Shown here: positions 1-6,016 of the stretch, piece by piece
Numbering within the stretch: position 1 is the first letter of the stretch
Layout: each line of letters begins with the position of its first letter
Assembly: GCA_002369325.1 (NCBI GenBank)
Contig: DFDU01000028.1
Span: 1 to 6,947, forward strand
From: Lachnospiraceae bacterium UBA3820
Lineage (GTDB): Bacteria; Bacillota; Clostridia; Lachnospirales; Lachnospiraceae
Direction of reading: 5' to 3'
DNA length: 6,947 nt
Program-made: the position numbers and the translations under genes
The notes under the pieces: model-generated
What the model was told of the DNA's origin: nothing
The model's input: the letters and a program-made list of their open reading frames with translations, nothing else
Database searches by the model: none

Positions 1-317
1 CTGATGCTAAGGCTCAGAAGCTTATTGCAGGCGACTTCATCGATAAGGAAGTTGTACTTGGTATCCGTCCTGAGGATATTCATGATGAGCAGCTCTTCAT
101 CGAGTCATCACCTGAGAGTGTTATCGATGCAAGAATTAATATCTACGAAATGCTTGGTGCTGAAGTTTACTTATACTTCACTATCGATCAGTTTGATATT
201 ACTGCAAGAGTTAATGCTCGTACAACTGCAAGACCTGGCGATACAGTTCAGTTCGCATTTGACTTAAGCAAGATACATATCTTCGATAAGGAAACTGAGG
301 AAGTTGTAGCTAACTAA
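1..317 (+). CDS. Sugar ABC transporter ATP-binding protein, C-terminal fragment (MsmX/UgpC-like)
   Basis: This is the 3' end of a gene that begins before the window; the reading frame starts at base 3 and stops with TAA at 315-317, giving 104 visible residues. They match the C-terminal regulatory (TOBE/OB-fold) region of the MalK/MsmX/UgpC ATPases that power carbohydrate importers. The motif LGIRPEDI sits near residues 19-26, followed by a segment with EMLGAEVY, then TARVNAR, RPGD and a final DLSKIHIFDKETEE, a typical ending for this family. The nucleotide-binding domain itself lies outside the window, so catalytic motifs cannot be checked. In Firmicutes such an ATPase often serves several sugar importers whose permease genes lie elsewhere; whether that holds here cannot be seen. 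The strong terminator just downstream separates it from the next gene. The family call is firm; the substrate is unknown. Confidence 0.88.
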   Translation, partial: DAKAQKLIAGDFIDKEVVLGIRPEDIHDEQLFIESSPESVIDARINIYEMLGAEVYLYFTIDQFDITARVNARTTARPGDTVQFAFDLSKIHIFDKETEEVVAN

Positions 318-350
318 TTCTAAGTGAATTAATTAAATAACAAATATTTC

Positions 351-391
351 GGGGAAATGCATAAAAAATATGCATTTCCTCTTTTTTTTTT
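351..391 (+). terminator. Intrinsic terminator of the ABC ATPase gene
   Basis: Bases 351-363 (GGGGAAATGCATA) pair with 369-381 (TATGCATTTCCTC) in a 13-bp stem with one G-T wobble, around a loop of five A residues. An uninterrupted run of ten T residues (382-391) follows at once. It lies 33 bases after the stop of the transporter gene and ends that transcription unit before the regulator gene. This is a textbook Rho-independent terminator. Confidence 0.95.
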
Positions 392-415
392 CACAATTTT
401 ATTATAAAATATACT
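388..415 (+). promoter_or_regulatory. Possible sigma-A promoter of the regulator gene
   Basis: A TATACT hexamer at 410-415 is a reasonable -10 element. The best -35 candidate is the weak TTTTCA at 388-393, giving a 16-bp spacer. Transcription would start near 422, leaving a leader of about 50 bases before the ATG at 474. The -35 overlaps the T-run of the preceding terminator, so this assignment is tentative. Confidence 0.35.
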
Positions 416-420
416 ATGTA

Positions 421-446
421 TGGCTATGCTGTAGTGGCTATACCAC
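421..446 (+). repeat. Direct repeat TGGCTAT (x2) with a short inverted repeat; possible operator
   Basis: TGGCTAT occurs at 421-427 and again at 435-441, so the copies start 14 bp apart. The second copy is part of a small palindrome, GTGG (434-437) and CCAC (443-446) around CTATA. The pair lies just downstream of the proposed promoter and upstream of the Shine-Dalgarno GAGGAG (461-466), a place where a bound protein could block transcription. The reverse complement of the same 7-mer is found upstream of ftsE at 1618-1624. Function is inferred from position and repetition only. Confidence 0.35.
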
Positions 447-473
447 AAATTATAATAAATGAGGAGTGATTAA

Positions 474-1562
474 ATGATATCAAATCAGATACTCCAGGAT
501 ACAATCGACGGAGTTAAAACTATTGCACGTGCAGATCTTTGCGTGATGGATACGGAAGGTAAGATTTTGGCTTCAACCATGCGTGACGTAAGCGATTGTG
601 AGGATGCGGTAACAAGCTTTGCAGAGTCGCCTGCGGAGAGTCAGGTCATGATGGGCTTCCATTTCTTTAAAATTTTTGATGAAAATGAATTGGAATATGT
701 ACTTCTTGTAAAGGGTGAAGCTGAAGATGTTTATGTTATCGGCAAAATGGTAGTGTTCCAGATTCAGAATCTTTTGGTAGCATATAAGGAAAGATTTGAT
801 AAAGACAACTTTATTAAAAACCTTTTACTTGATAATTTACTCCTTGTTGATATATATAACCGAGCTAAGAAGCTTCACATTGATACAGATGTTAAAAGAG
901 TTGTATTCATTATAGAAACCAAGAATGAAAAGGATACAAATGCACTTGAAACCATAAGAACCTTGTTTGCAACAAAGTCCAAGGATTTCATAACGGCAGT
1001 TGATGAAAAGAATATAATACTTGTAAAGGAAGTTAAGAACAACGAAACCTATGACGATATGATTAAGACAGCCAAGGTTATTGTTGATATGCTTAATACA
1101 GAGGCTATGTCCGCAGTAAATGTATCCTTTGGAACCATTGTAAATGAAATCAAAGCGGTTTCACGTTCTTATAAGGAAGCTAAGCTTGCACTTGAGGTTG
1201 GAAAGATCTTCTACAGCGACAGAAAGATTATTTCCTACAGCAACCTCGGAATCGGAAGACTTATATACCAGCTTCCGAGACAGCTTTGTGAAATGTTCAT
1301 CAAAGAAATATTTGATGGTAAGTCACCTGATGATTTTGATGAGGAGACAATTACAACCATCAATAAATTCTTTGAAAACAACCTCAATGTTTCCGAGACC
1401 TCAAGACAGCTTTATATCCACAGAAATACATTGGTTTACAGACTTGATAAGCTGCAAAAGAGCACCGGTCTTGATCTTAGGATATTTGAAGATGCGATTA
1501 CATTTAAAATCGCGCTTATGGTTGCAAAATATATGAGATATATGGATTCTCTTGAATATTAA
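474..1562 (+). CDS. CdaR/PucR-family transcriptional regulator
   Basis: A 362-residue cytoplasmic DNA-binding regulator with the three-part layout of the CdaR (sugar diacid regulator)/PucR family. Residues about 1-105 resemble the N-terminal diacid-recognition sensor domain (ADLCVMDTEGKILAST at 20-35). Residues about 136-255 fit the degenerate GGDEF-like middle domain, ending in the helix SRSYKEAKLALEVG. Residues about 290-352 form the C-terminal PucR-type helix-turn-helix, with NVSETSRQLYIHRNTLVYRL at 305-324 and TGLDLR after it. The middle domain in this family is not a cyclic-di-GMP synthase, and no GGDEF motif is present. The start is supported by GAGGAG (461-466), seven bases before the ATG. 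No sugar-diacid catabolic genes are visible here, so the ligand is unknown; the next genes are ftsE and ftsX. I see no convincing terminator after it, so read-through into ftsE is possible. Family assignment is strong, target genes uncertain. Confidence 0.85.
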   Translation: MISNQILQDTIDGVKTIARADLCVMDTEGKILASTMRDVSDCEDAVTSFAESPAESQVMMGFHFFKIFDENELEYVLLVKGEAEDVYVIGKMVVFQIQNLLVAYKERFDKDNFIKNLLLDNLLLVDIYNRAKKLHIDTDVKRVVFIIETKNEKDTNALETIRTLFATKSKDFITAVDEKNIILVKEVKNNETYDDMIKTAKVIVDMLNTEAMSAVNVSFGTIVNEIKAVSRSYKEAKLALEVGKIFYSDRKIISYSNLGIGRLIYQLPRQLCEMFIKEIFDGKSPDDFDEETITTINKFFENNLNVSETSRQLYIHRNTLVYRLDKLQKSTGLDLRIFEDAITFKIALMVAKYMRYMDSLEY

Positions 1563-1607
1563 GCCGGTCGGATTTTTAAAAGTTTAAGTTTTTCTTAAGA
1601 TGTTGGA

Positions 1608-1626
1608 AATGGCAGAAATAGCCATT
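1608..1626 (+). repeat. Inverted repeat AATGGC-N7-GCCATT overlapping the ftsE -35
   Basis: AATGGC at 1608-1613 is mirrored by GCCATT at 1621-1626 with seven bases between. The right arm shares its last two bases with the TTGACA -35 element (1625-1630), a common arrangement for an operator. No T-run follows, so it is not a terminator. The right side contains ATAGCCA, the reverse complement of the TGGCTAT repeated upstream of the regulator gene. It may bind that regulator; this is inference. Confidence 0.4.
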
Positions 1627-1654
1627 GACAGTATTACAGATAATTTGATATACT
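1625..1654 (+). promoter_or_regulatory. Sigma-A promoter of the ftsE-ftsX-M23 operon
   Basis: A perfect TTGACA -35 (1625-1630) and a near-consensus TATACT -10 (1649-1654) are separated by 18 bp. The start site would be near 1661, giving a leader of about 80 bases before ftsE. This is the best-matching promoter in the window and lets the division genes be transcribed independently of the regulator gene upstream. Confidence 0.75.
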
Positions 1655-1687
1655 TTATGTAACAAAAATGTAATAAATTTGTAATAT

Positions 1688-1710
1688 TTGGCAGAGGAAA
1701 AATATGCCAA
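1688..1710 (+). repeat. Inverted repeat TTGGCA-N11-TGCCAA in the ftsE leader
   Basis: TTGGCA (1688-1693) and TGCCAA (1705-1710) are perfect 6-bp arms around 11 purine-rich bases. It lies in the predicted 5' leader, roughly 30-50 bases after the start site and just ahead of the Shine-Dalgarno AGGAG (1726-1730). The left half, TGGCAGA, also occurs in the inverted repeat at the -35 (1610-1616). It could be a second protein-binding site or a weak RNA hairpin; six base pairs do not decide. Confidence 0.35.
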
Positions 1711-1740
1711 TCATATAAATAAAACAGGAGATAATATATT

Positions 1741-2430
1741 ATGATAGTATTAGATCACGTAAAATACAAATATCCGGGTGGAAAAAAATATGCCTTAAAT
1801 GATATAAATATTGACATTAAACCCGGTGAATTCGTATTTATAGTTGGTTCGAGCGGCTCAGGTAAGACTTCGCTGATTAAGCTCTTGCTTAAAGAGATGG
1901 AACCGACTTCTGGACACCTTAAGGTTGCCGGAGTTGATTATAATAAGCTTAAGAGAAAAAACATTCCGAAGCTTAGAAGAAGAATAGGAGTTGTATTCCA
2001 GAACTTCAGACTTTTAAAGGACAGAACGGTTTATGAGAATGTTGCATTTGCACAAAGAGTTGTTGAGACACCTTCAAGATTTATAAGAAGACAGGTACCT
2101 GCAATGCTTACATTGGTTGGACTTGCTGATAAATACAAGTCTTATCCGAAGCAGCTTTCGGGTGGTGAGCAGCAGAGAGTTGCGCTTGCAAGAGCGCTTG
2201 TAAATAAGCCGGAGCTTCTTTTGGCCGATGAGCCTACCGGAAACCTTGATCCTAAGAACTCATGGGAAATCATGAGACTTCTTGAGGATATAAACCGTAA
2301 AGGAACAACAGTAGTGGTTGTTACTCATAATAAAGAAATCGTTAATATGATGCAAAAACGAGTAATCACTCTTAAGAAGGGTGAAATAATAAGCGATGAG
2401 CAAAAAGGTGGTTATATAGATGAGGATTAG
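1741..2430 (+). CDS. ftsE: Cell division ATP-binding protein FtsE
   Basis: A 229-residue ABC ATPase of the usual FtsE length. It pairs with FtsX on the inner face of the membrane and, in studied bacteria, drives activation of a cell-wall hydrolase outside rather than transporting a solute. All nucleotide-site motifs are present: Walker A GSSGSGKTS (36-44), Q-loop glutamine in FQNF (87), signature LSGGEQQR (139-146), Walker B LLLADEP (159-165), D-loop GNLD (167-170) and H-loop histidine in VVTHN (196). The N-terminal MIVLDHVKYKYPGG and the segment NFRLLKDRTVYENVAFA are typical of FtsE. AGGAG at 1726-1730 lies ten bases before the ATG; the in-frame codon TAA at 1732 rules out a longer ATG-started form. 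Its end overlaps ftsX by 11 bases, which suggests translational coupling. A generic LolD/MacB-type ATPase is the alternative, but the ftsX partner makes FtsE secure. Confidence 0.95.
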   Translation: MIVLDHVKYKYPGGKKYALNDINIDIKPGEFVFIVGSSGSGKTSLIKLLLKEMEPTSGHLKVAGVDYNKLKRKNIPKLRRRIGVVFQNFRLLKDRTVYENVAFAQRVVETPSRFIRRQVPAMLTLVGLADKYKSYPKQLSGGEQQRVALARALVNKPELLLADEPTGNLDPKNSWEIMRLLEDINRKGTTVVVVTHNKEIVNMMQKRVITLKKGEIISDEQKGGYIDED

Positions 2431-3331
2431 TTCATTTTTATATAGTATAAGACAGGGACTTAAAAATATTCGAAGAAACTTATTGTTCTCGCTCGCATCA
2501 ATCGGAACGATAGTTTCATGTTTGTTTTTGTTCGGTATTTTTTATTGCATTATAGTTAATTTCAAAAGTGCCATGACCGATTTGAAAAATACTGTTACGA
2601 TTTCGGTATTTTTCGATGAAGGAATATCAGATGAAAATATTAATCTTATAGGTGAACAGATACGTCTCAGAAGTGAGGTTAATACCATGGATTTCATTTC
2701 GGCAGACGAGGCGTGGGAAGATTATGCAAAGAAGAGATATAAGGATAATTATGATGCTGCGATGGCTTCTTTCGCAGGAGATAATCCTCTTAAGAACAGT
2801 GCATCATATGAAATTACAATGAATGACCTGAGCAATCAGGCGGAATTTGTAAATTATCTTTCTTCACTGGACGGTGTCAGAAAGGTAAGTACATCAGAGG
2901 TTACCGCAGATGGTATACAGGCATTGAGCAGCGTTGTCGGATATGCATCCATAGGAATAATTGCCATACTTTTATTTGTATCAATTTTCCTTATCAGCAA
3001 TACAATAACAATAGGTATAACAGTCAGAAAAGAAGAGATTGCCATAATGAAGCTTATCGGTGCAACTAACTTCTTCGTAAGAGCACCTTTCATCGTTGAG
3101 GGTGTTGTTATAGGACTTGTAGGCTCACTTATACCTCTTGGCCTGGTATGGCTTGTATATGACAGAGTTGTATCTTATGTCGTAGGAAGATTTAATGTTA
3201 TATCAAACAATTTTGCATTTGTATCTATAGGTGAAATGTTTAAAGTATTGATTCCTATATCGGCAGCAATCGGTATAGGTTTAGGTTTGATAGGTAGTAT
3301 ACTTACCACCAGAAAGCACCTTAAAGTATAA
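2420..3331 (+). CDS. ftsX: Cell division protein FtsX (permease-like subunit)
   Basis: A 303-residue membrane protein with the FtsX topology: a cytoplasmic N-terminus with the RQGLKNIRRN motif (11-20), a first membrane helix at about 22-46, a large external domain at about 50-170, then three helices at about 173-200, 222-247 and 273-295. Between helices 2 and 3 lies the conserved cytoplasmic stretch TVRKEEIAIMKLIGAT (201-216), characteristic of FtsX/MacB-type proteins. The external domain is the part that contacts the partner hydrolase or its coiled coil in species where this was studied. The ATG lies inside the end of ftsE (11-base overlap), with an AAGGTGG ribosome site at 2406-2412. The TAA stop touches the AGGAGG of the following gene, so all three genes are probably translated from one message. 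Length and topology are normal, with no sign of decay. Confidence 0.95.
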   Translation: MRISSFLYSIRQGLKNIRRNLLFSLASIGTIVSCLFLFGIFYCIIVNFKSAMTDLKNTVTISVFFDEGISDENINLIGEQIRLRSEVNTMDFISADEAWEDYAKKRYKDNYDAAMASFAGDNPLKNSASYEITMNDLSNQAEFVNYLSSLDGVRKVSTSEVTADGIQALSSVVGYASIGIIAILLFVSIFLISNTITIGITVRKEEIAIMKLIGATNFFVRAPFIVEGVVIGLVGSLIPLGLVWLVYDRVVSYVVGRFNVISNNFAFVSIGEMFKVLIPISAAIGIGLGLIGSILTTRKHLKV

Positions 3332-3345
3332 GGAGGAATGGTGAA

Positions 3346-4503
3346 ATGCGAAAGATGCAAAAATTATTAAAGGCGGCATTTGCAGTTGTGATAGTCGGTT
3401 CAATGAGTATCAATTCAGCAGCAACAAGTCTTACGGATCTTCAGGGTCAAAAGCAGGATCTTGAGGATAAAAAGCAGGAAGCACAGGCGATAGTCGATAA
3501 GATGGACAGCGAAAAGGACAATATACTTGCAGCTATTCAGGAACTTGATAACCAGGTTGCTGAGCTTAATACCCAGATTAATGATCTTGAGGCTCAAAAG
3601 ACAGAGCTTAATGATGCTATTTCCGTAACCGAAAAACAGCTTACGGATGCTGAAAAAAAGGAACAGGATCAATATGAGGCAATGAAGCTTCGAATCCAGT
3701 ACTCTTATGAAAATGATGATTATAACTATCTTGATGTAGTGTTTACATCATCGGATATATCCGGTATGGTTAATCAGGAAGAATACGGTTCACAGGTTTA
3801 TAATTATGACTTAAAGATGCTTACGGATTTAATAGGTATCAAACAGGAAATATCCGATACCAAGGACTTACTCAATTCACAGCTTGAAGAGGTTCAGGTT
3901 ATTGAGGACCAGCTTACCGAGGACAGAGACGCGGTTCAGATTATGATAGAGGGTAAGGAAACTCAGATTAATAACTATACCGCATCAATTGACGGATATA
4001 ACGAGCAGATAGCTCAGTATCAGTCGGATATGGACAGTATAGATGCACAGATAGCTGCGATTATGGCTGAAAGAGCAAAACAGGAACAGCAGGCAGCAGC
4101 ACAGGGTCTGACAGTTGAGATTTATTATACAGGAGGTAACTTCCAGTGGCCTGTATCGTCGGGTGGAACGATTACATCTACATTTGGCCCGAGATGGGGA
4201 ACTGTTCACCAGGGACTTGATATAGCTTGTCCGATTGGAACTCCGATTCTTGCAGGTGAATCAGGAACGGTTATTTCTTCATACTACAGCAGCTCCGCAG
4301 GTGAGTATATAGTAATAGACCACGGTAACGGTGTTGCAACTGAGTATATGCATAACTCTCAGAGACTTGTGAGCGTAGGTGATCATGTTACAAGAGGTCA
4401 GGTTATCGCTTACTCGGGAAGTACCGGATATTCAACCGGTCCGCATTGCCACTTTGGTGTAAGAATTAACGGAACCAGAGTTGATCCGCAACCATATCTC
4501 TAA
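3346..4503 (+). CDS. Secreted coiled-coil M23 peptidoglycan endopeptidase, likely FtsEX effector
   Basis: A 385-residue exported protein. Residues 1-26 form a signal peptide (basic RKMQKLLK, hydrophobic AAFAVVIVGSM, likely cleavage after A25 or A26). Residues about 29-115 and 150-250 are rich in Q, E, K, D and L and should form a long two-part coiled coil, as in EnvC, CwlO and PcsB. Residues about 266-385 are an M23 (LytM-type) metallopeptidase domain. Expected zinc ligands H288 and D292 (HQGLD) and H369, and catalytic H336 (YMHNS) and H367 (PHCHF), are all present, so it looks active; EnvC, by contrast, is degenerate. It should cleave peptide cross-links in the wall. AGGAGG (3331-3336), nine bases before the ATG, fixes the start, and only 14 bases separate it from ftsX. 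Its position makes it the likely hydrolase controlled by FtsEX, a role played by CHAP or NlpC/P60 enzymes in streptococci and Bacillus. The exact substrate bond is not known. Confidence 0.9.
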   Translation: MRKMQKLLKAAFAVVIVGSMSINSAATSLTDLQGQKQDLEDKKQEAQAIVDKMDSEKDNILAAIQELDNQVAELNTQINDLEAQKTELNDAISVTEKQLTDAEKKEQDQYEAMKLRIQYSYENDDYNYLDVVFTSSDISGMVNQEEYGSQVYNYDLKMLTDLIGIKQEISDTKDLLNSQLEEVQVIEDQLTEDRDAVQIMIEGKETQINNYTASIDGYNEQIAQYQSDMDSIDAQIAAIMAERAKQEQQAAAQGLTVEIYYTGGNFQWPVSSGGTITSTFGPRWGTVHQGLDIACPIGTPILAGESGTVISSYYSSSAGEYIVIDHGNGVATEYMHNSQRLVSVGDHVTRGQVIAYSGSTGYSTGPHCHFGVRINGTRVDPQPYL

Positions 4504-4524
4504 GATTGATTATGATATGATATT

Positions 4525-4560
4525 TAAAGCTTATGAGGTCTACGGACCTTATAAGCTTTA
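4525..4560 (+). terminator. Long hairpin with UACG tetraloop at the end of the ftsEX-M23 operon
   Basis: Bases 4525-4540 (TAAAGCTTATGAGGTC) pair along all 16 positions with 4545-4560, with a single G-U wobble in RNA. The loop TACG is closed by C-G, making a C(UACG)G loop of the very stable UNCG class. It begins 22 bases after the stop codon. The trailing sequence, CGTTATTTATT, is T-rich but interrupted, so termination may be partial. It could also act as a 3'-end stabilising structure. Confidence 0.7.
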
Positions 4561-4586
4561 CGTTATTTATTGAATTAAGTATAGAA

Positions 4587-4615
4587 TTGATAAAATTGTA
4601 CACATTATGTACAAT
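4587..4615 (+). promoter_or_regulatory. Probable ctp promoter overlapped by a perfect 8-5-8 palindrome
   Basis: TTGATA at 4587-4592 and TACAAT at 4610-4615 are good -35 and -10 matches (five of six bases each) with an ideal 17-bp spacer. A perfect inverted repeat, ATTGTACA (4595-4602) and TGTACAAT (4608-4615) around CATTA, covers most of the spacer and the whole -10. A dimeric repressor bound there would exclude RNA polymerase. I do not recognise the binding protein. A second possible promoter, TTTACA (4625-4630) and TATAGT (4647-4652) with 16 bp, lies just downstream; if that one is used, the palindrome would be upstream of it. Confidence 0.55.
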
Positions 4616-4673
4616 ATATTATCATTTACATTTCACAAAAATGTTATATAGTATATTACATAATATAAAGATT

Positions 4674-4690
4674 GGAGACGATTTAAATTG
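4674..4690 (+). promoter_or_regulatory. Ribosome site and UUG start of the Ctp protease gene
   Basis: GGAG at 4674-4677 precedes a TTG codon at 4688-4690 by ten bases. Starting there yields the basic n-region MRKR needed for the lipoprotein signal. The next in-frame ATG (4709), preceded by AAAGGA at 4695-4700, would remove every basic residue and leave a poor signal peptide. UUG is therefore preferred. Confidence 0.7.
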
Positions 4691-5920
4691 AGAAAAAGGA
4701 TAGTATCCATGGCTGCTGTTGCCGTTATGGTCTTGTCACTTACCGGATGCACGGCACCCTGGGCAGATAAGGATAATAAAAAAGGCGGTAACGCCATAAG
4801 AATCGATGCAGATAATAATGCTACGGAAACAGATGTATTTGACAGTGAAAGAGTAGATGAAAAAGTAGATGAAATAAACAGATATGTAGATAGTTATTTT
4901 TACTTTGATAAGGATATTGAAAAACAGGAGGAGGCCATATATGACGGTATAATGGCCGGACTTGATGATCCATATTCGGTTTATTATACAAAAGAAGAAT
5001 ATGAGCAGCTTTTGGAAGAAGACTCCGGAGAGTATGTCGGAGTGGGAGCTGTAGTAAATCAGAACGAGGATAAAGCTGTATTTGTCGTTCGTCCTATCCC
5101 TAACAGTCCTGCCGAGGAAGCCGGAATGATGGCAGGAGATCAGATAGTTGAGGTTGACGGAACCAAAATTGTAGATCAGGATTTAATGCTTGTTGTAGAT
5201 TTGATCAGAGGTGACAAAGAGGGCACGACAGCACATATAAAGGTTTACAGAGAAAGTACCAAGGAATATATTGATTTCGAGATGGTAAGACGTGTCGTTG
5301 AAAATTATTCTGTATATCATGAGATGATTGACGACATTGGCTATATAGAAATTCAGCAGTTCTATGAAAACACTCCGAAGGAGTTTAAGGCTGCGGTTGA
5401 GGATGTTATATCCAAGGGTGCAAAGGGTATCATTTTTGATGTAAGAGATAACCCGGGTGGACTCGTTACTTCCGTTACGGATATGTGTGATTATATAATG
5501 GGTGATGGAGTTATATTGACCATTGAGGACAAAGAAGGAAGAACCGTAAATGAGTACAAGTCCGATGAACAGCAGCAGGTGAATATACCTATGGTTGTAA
5601 TTGCAAACGGAAACAGTGCGAGTGCCGCCGAGATATTTACAGGTGCTTTGAAAGACTGTGGTAAGGCGACCGTGGTAGGTACACAGACCTTTGGTAAGGG
5701 TATAGTTCAATCTGTAATACCATTGAGTGACGGAACGGCCATAAAGCTTACTATTGCAAAATATTTCACACCGAGCGGAAATGATATACATGAAATCGGT
5801 ATATCACCTGATTATGTGGTAGAGCTTCCTGATAATAGAGATTACGCAGTAGGTATCGAGCGTGAAGATGATACTCAGCTTGCAAAGGCTATAGAGGTTA
5901 TTCAGGCACAGATTAATTAA
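4688..5920 (+). CDS. ctpA: C-terminal processing protease (S41 family, PDZ domain), predicted lipoprotein
   Basis: A 410-residue serine protease of the CtpA/CtpB/Prc family, which trims or degrades exported proteins from their C-termini. The N-terminus MRKRIVSMAAVAVMVLSLTG followed by C21 is a lipoprotein signal with lipobox LTGC, so the enzyme should be tethered to the outer face of the membrane. A short charged linker leads to a helical region (about 53-112), a PDZ domain (about 115-200; YVGVGAVV, PNSPAEEAGMMAGDQIVEVDG) and the S41 core (about 205-380). The catalytic set is visible by motif and spacing: S312 in NSASAAEIF, K337 in TFGKG and Q341. FDVRDNPGG (250-258) and the closing FTPSGNDIHEIGISPD are also typical. 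The start is UUG. Its position after ftsEX and a wall hydrolase recalls Bacillus, where ctpB lies beside ftsEX. The substrate is unknown; the neighbouring hydrolase is a candidate. Symbol by family; ctpB would also be acceptable. Confidence 0.9.
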   Translation: MRKRIVSMAAVAVMVLSLTGCTAPWADKDNKKGGNAIRIDADNNATETDVFDSERVDEKVDEINRYVDSYFYFDKDIEKQEEAIYDGIMAGLDDPYSVYYTKEEYEQLLEEDSGEYVGVGAVVNQNEDKAVFVVRPIPNSPAEEAGMMAGDQIVEVDGTKIVDQDLMLVVDLIRGDKEGTTAHIKVYRESTKEYIDFEMVRRVVENYSVYHEMIDDIGYIEIQQFYENTPKEFKAAVEDVISKGAKGIIFDVRDNPGGLVTSVTDMCDYIMGDGVILTIEDKEGRTVNEYKSDEQQQVNIPMVVIANGNSASAAEIFTGALKDCGKATVVGTQTFGKGIVQSVIPLSDGTAIKLTIAKYFTPSGNDIHEIGISPDYVVELPDNRDYAVGIEREDDTQLAKAIEVIQAQIN

Positions 5921-5963
5921 ATAACGAACCTAAAAGGTATAGATTAAAAAGATGGTGACAATA

Positions 5964-5991
5964 TTGAAAAATTATATAATAAAAGTATAAA
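5964..5991 (+). promoter_or_regulatory. Possible guaA promoter
   Basis: The 96-base gap before guaA is very AT-rich. TTGAAA (5964-5969) and TATAAA (5986-5991) with a 16-bp spacer are a plausible pair; a perfect TATAAT also occurs at 5975-5980 but with only GTGACA 14 bp upstream. Either would give a short leader. I find no terminator between ctpA and guaA, so read-through from ctpA is also possible. Confidence 0.35.
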
Positions 5992-6016
5992 GAATATAAA
6001 TCGAAAGGAAATCCTC

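Noticed and set aside
4..267. 87-residue + strand open frame at the window start
   Set aside because: It is out of frame with the clear ABC ATPase C-terminus covering the same bases, and its S- and L-rich translation is low in complexity.
451..456. Perfect TATAAT just before the regulator gene
   Set aside because: It has no acceptable -35 at 16-18 bp, and a start about seven bases downstream would fall in the Shine-Dalgarno site; probably chance in AT-rich DNA.
609..1240. Possible cyclic-di-GMP synthase activity of the regulator's middle domain
   Set aside because: The domain is GGDEF-like only in fold by family knowledge; no GGDEF signature is present in the translation.
1144..1536. 130-residue + strand open frame inside the regulator gene
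   Set aside because: It overlaps the regulator in another frame, through its conserved helix-turn-helix, and shows no motif of its own.
1563..1600. Terminator after the regulator gene
   Set aside because: Only a 5-bp TTAAG/CTTAA stem with a T loop (1584-1598) and a trivial CCG-GT-CGG are seen, with no following T-run.
5183..5791. 202-residue open frame on the - strand within ctpA
   Set aside because: It lies wholly antisense to a confidently identified protease with intact motifs; its translation (many Y, N, C and I residues) resembles no family and looks like the shadow of ctpA codon usage.
5952..5990. Twelve-codon ATG reading frame upstream of guaA
   Set aside because: It has no ribosome site, a low-complexity AT-rich translation, and overlaps likely promoter elements.
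5921..6016. Guanine riboswitch before guaA
   Set aside because: The 96-base gap shows no three-way-junction aptamer with the conserved purine-riboswitch loops, and no terminator hairpin; ACCT-AAA-AGGT at 5928-5938 is only a 4-bp stem.
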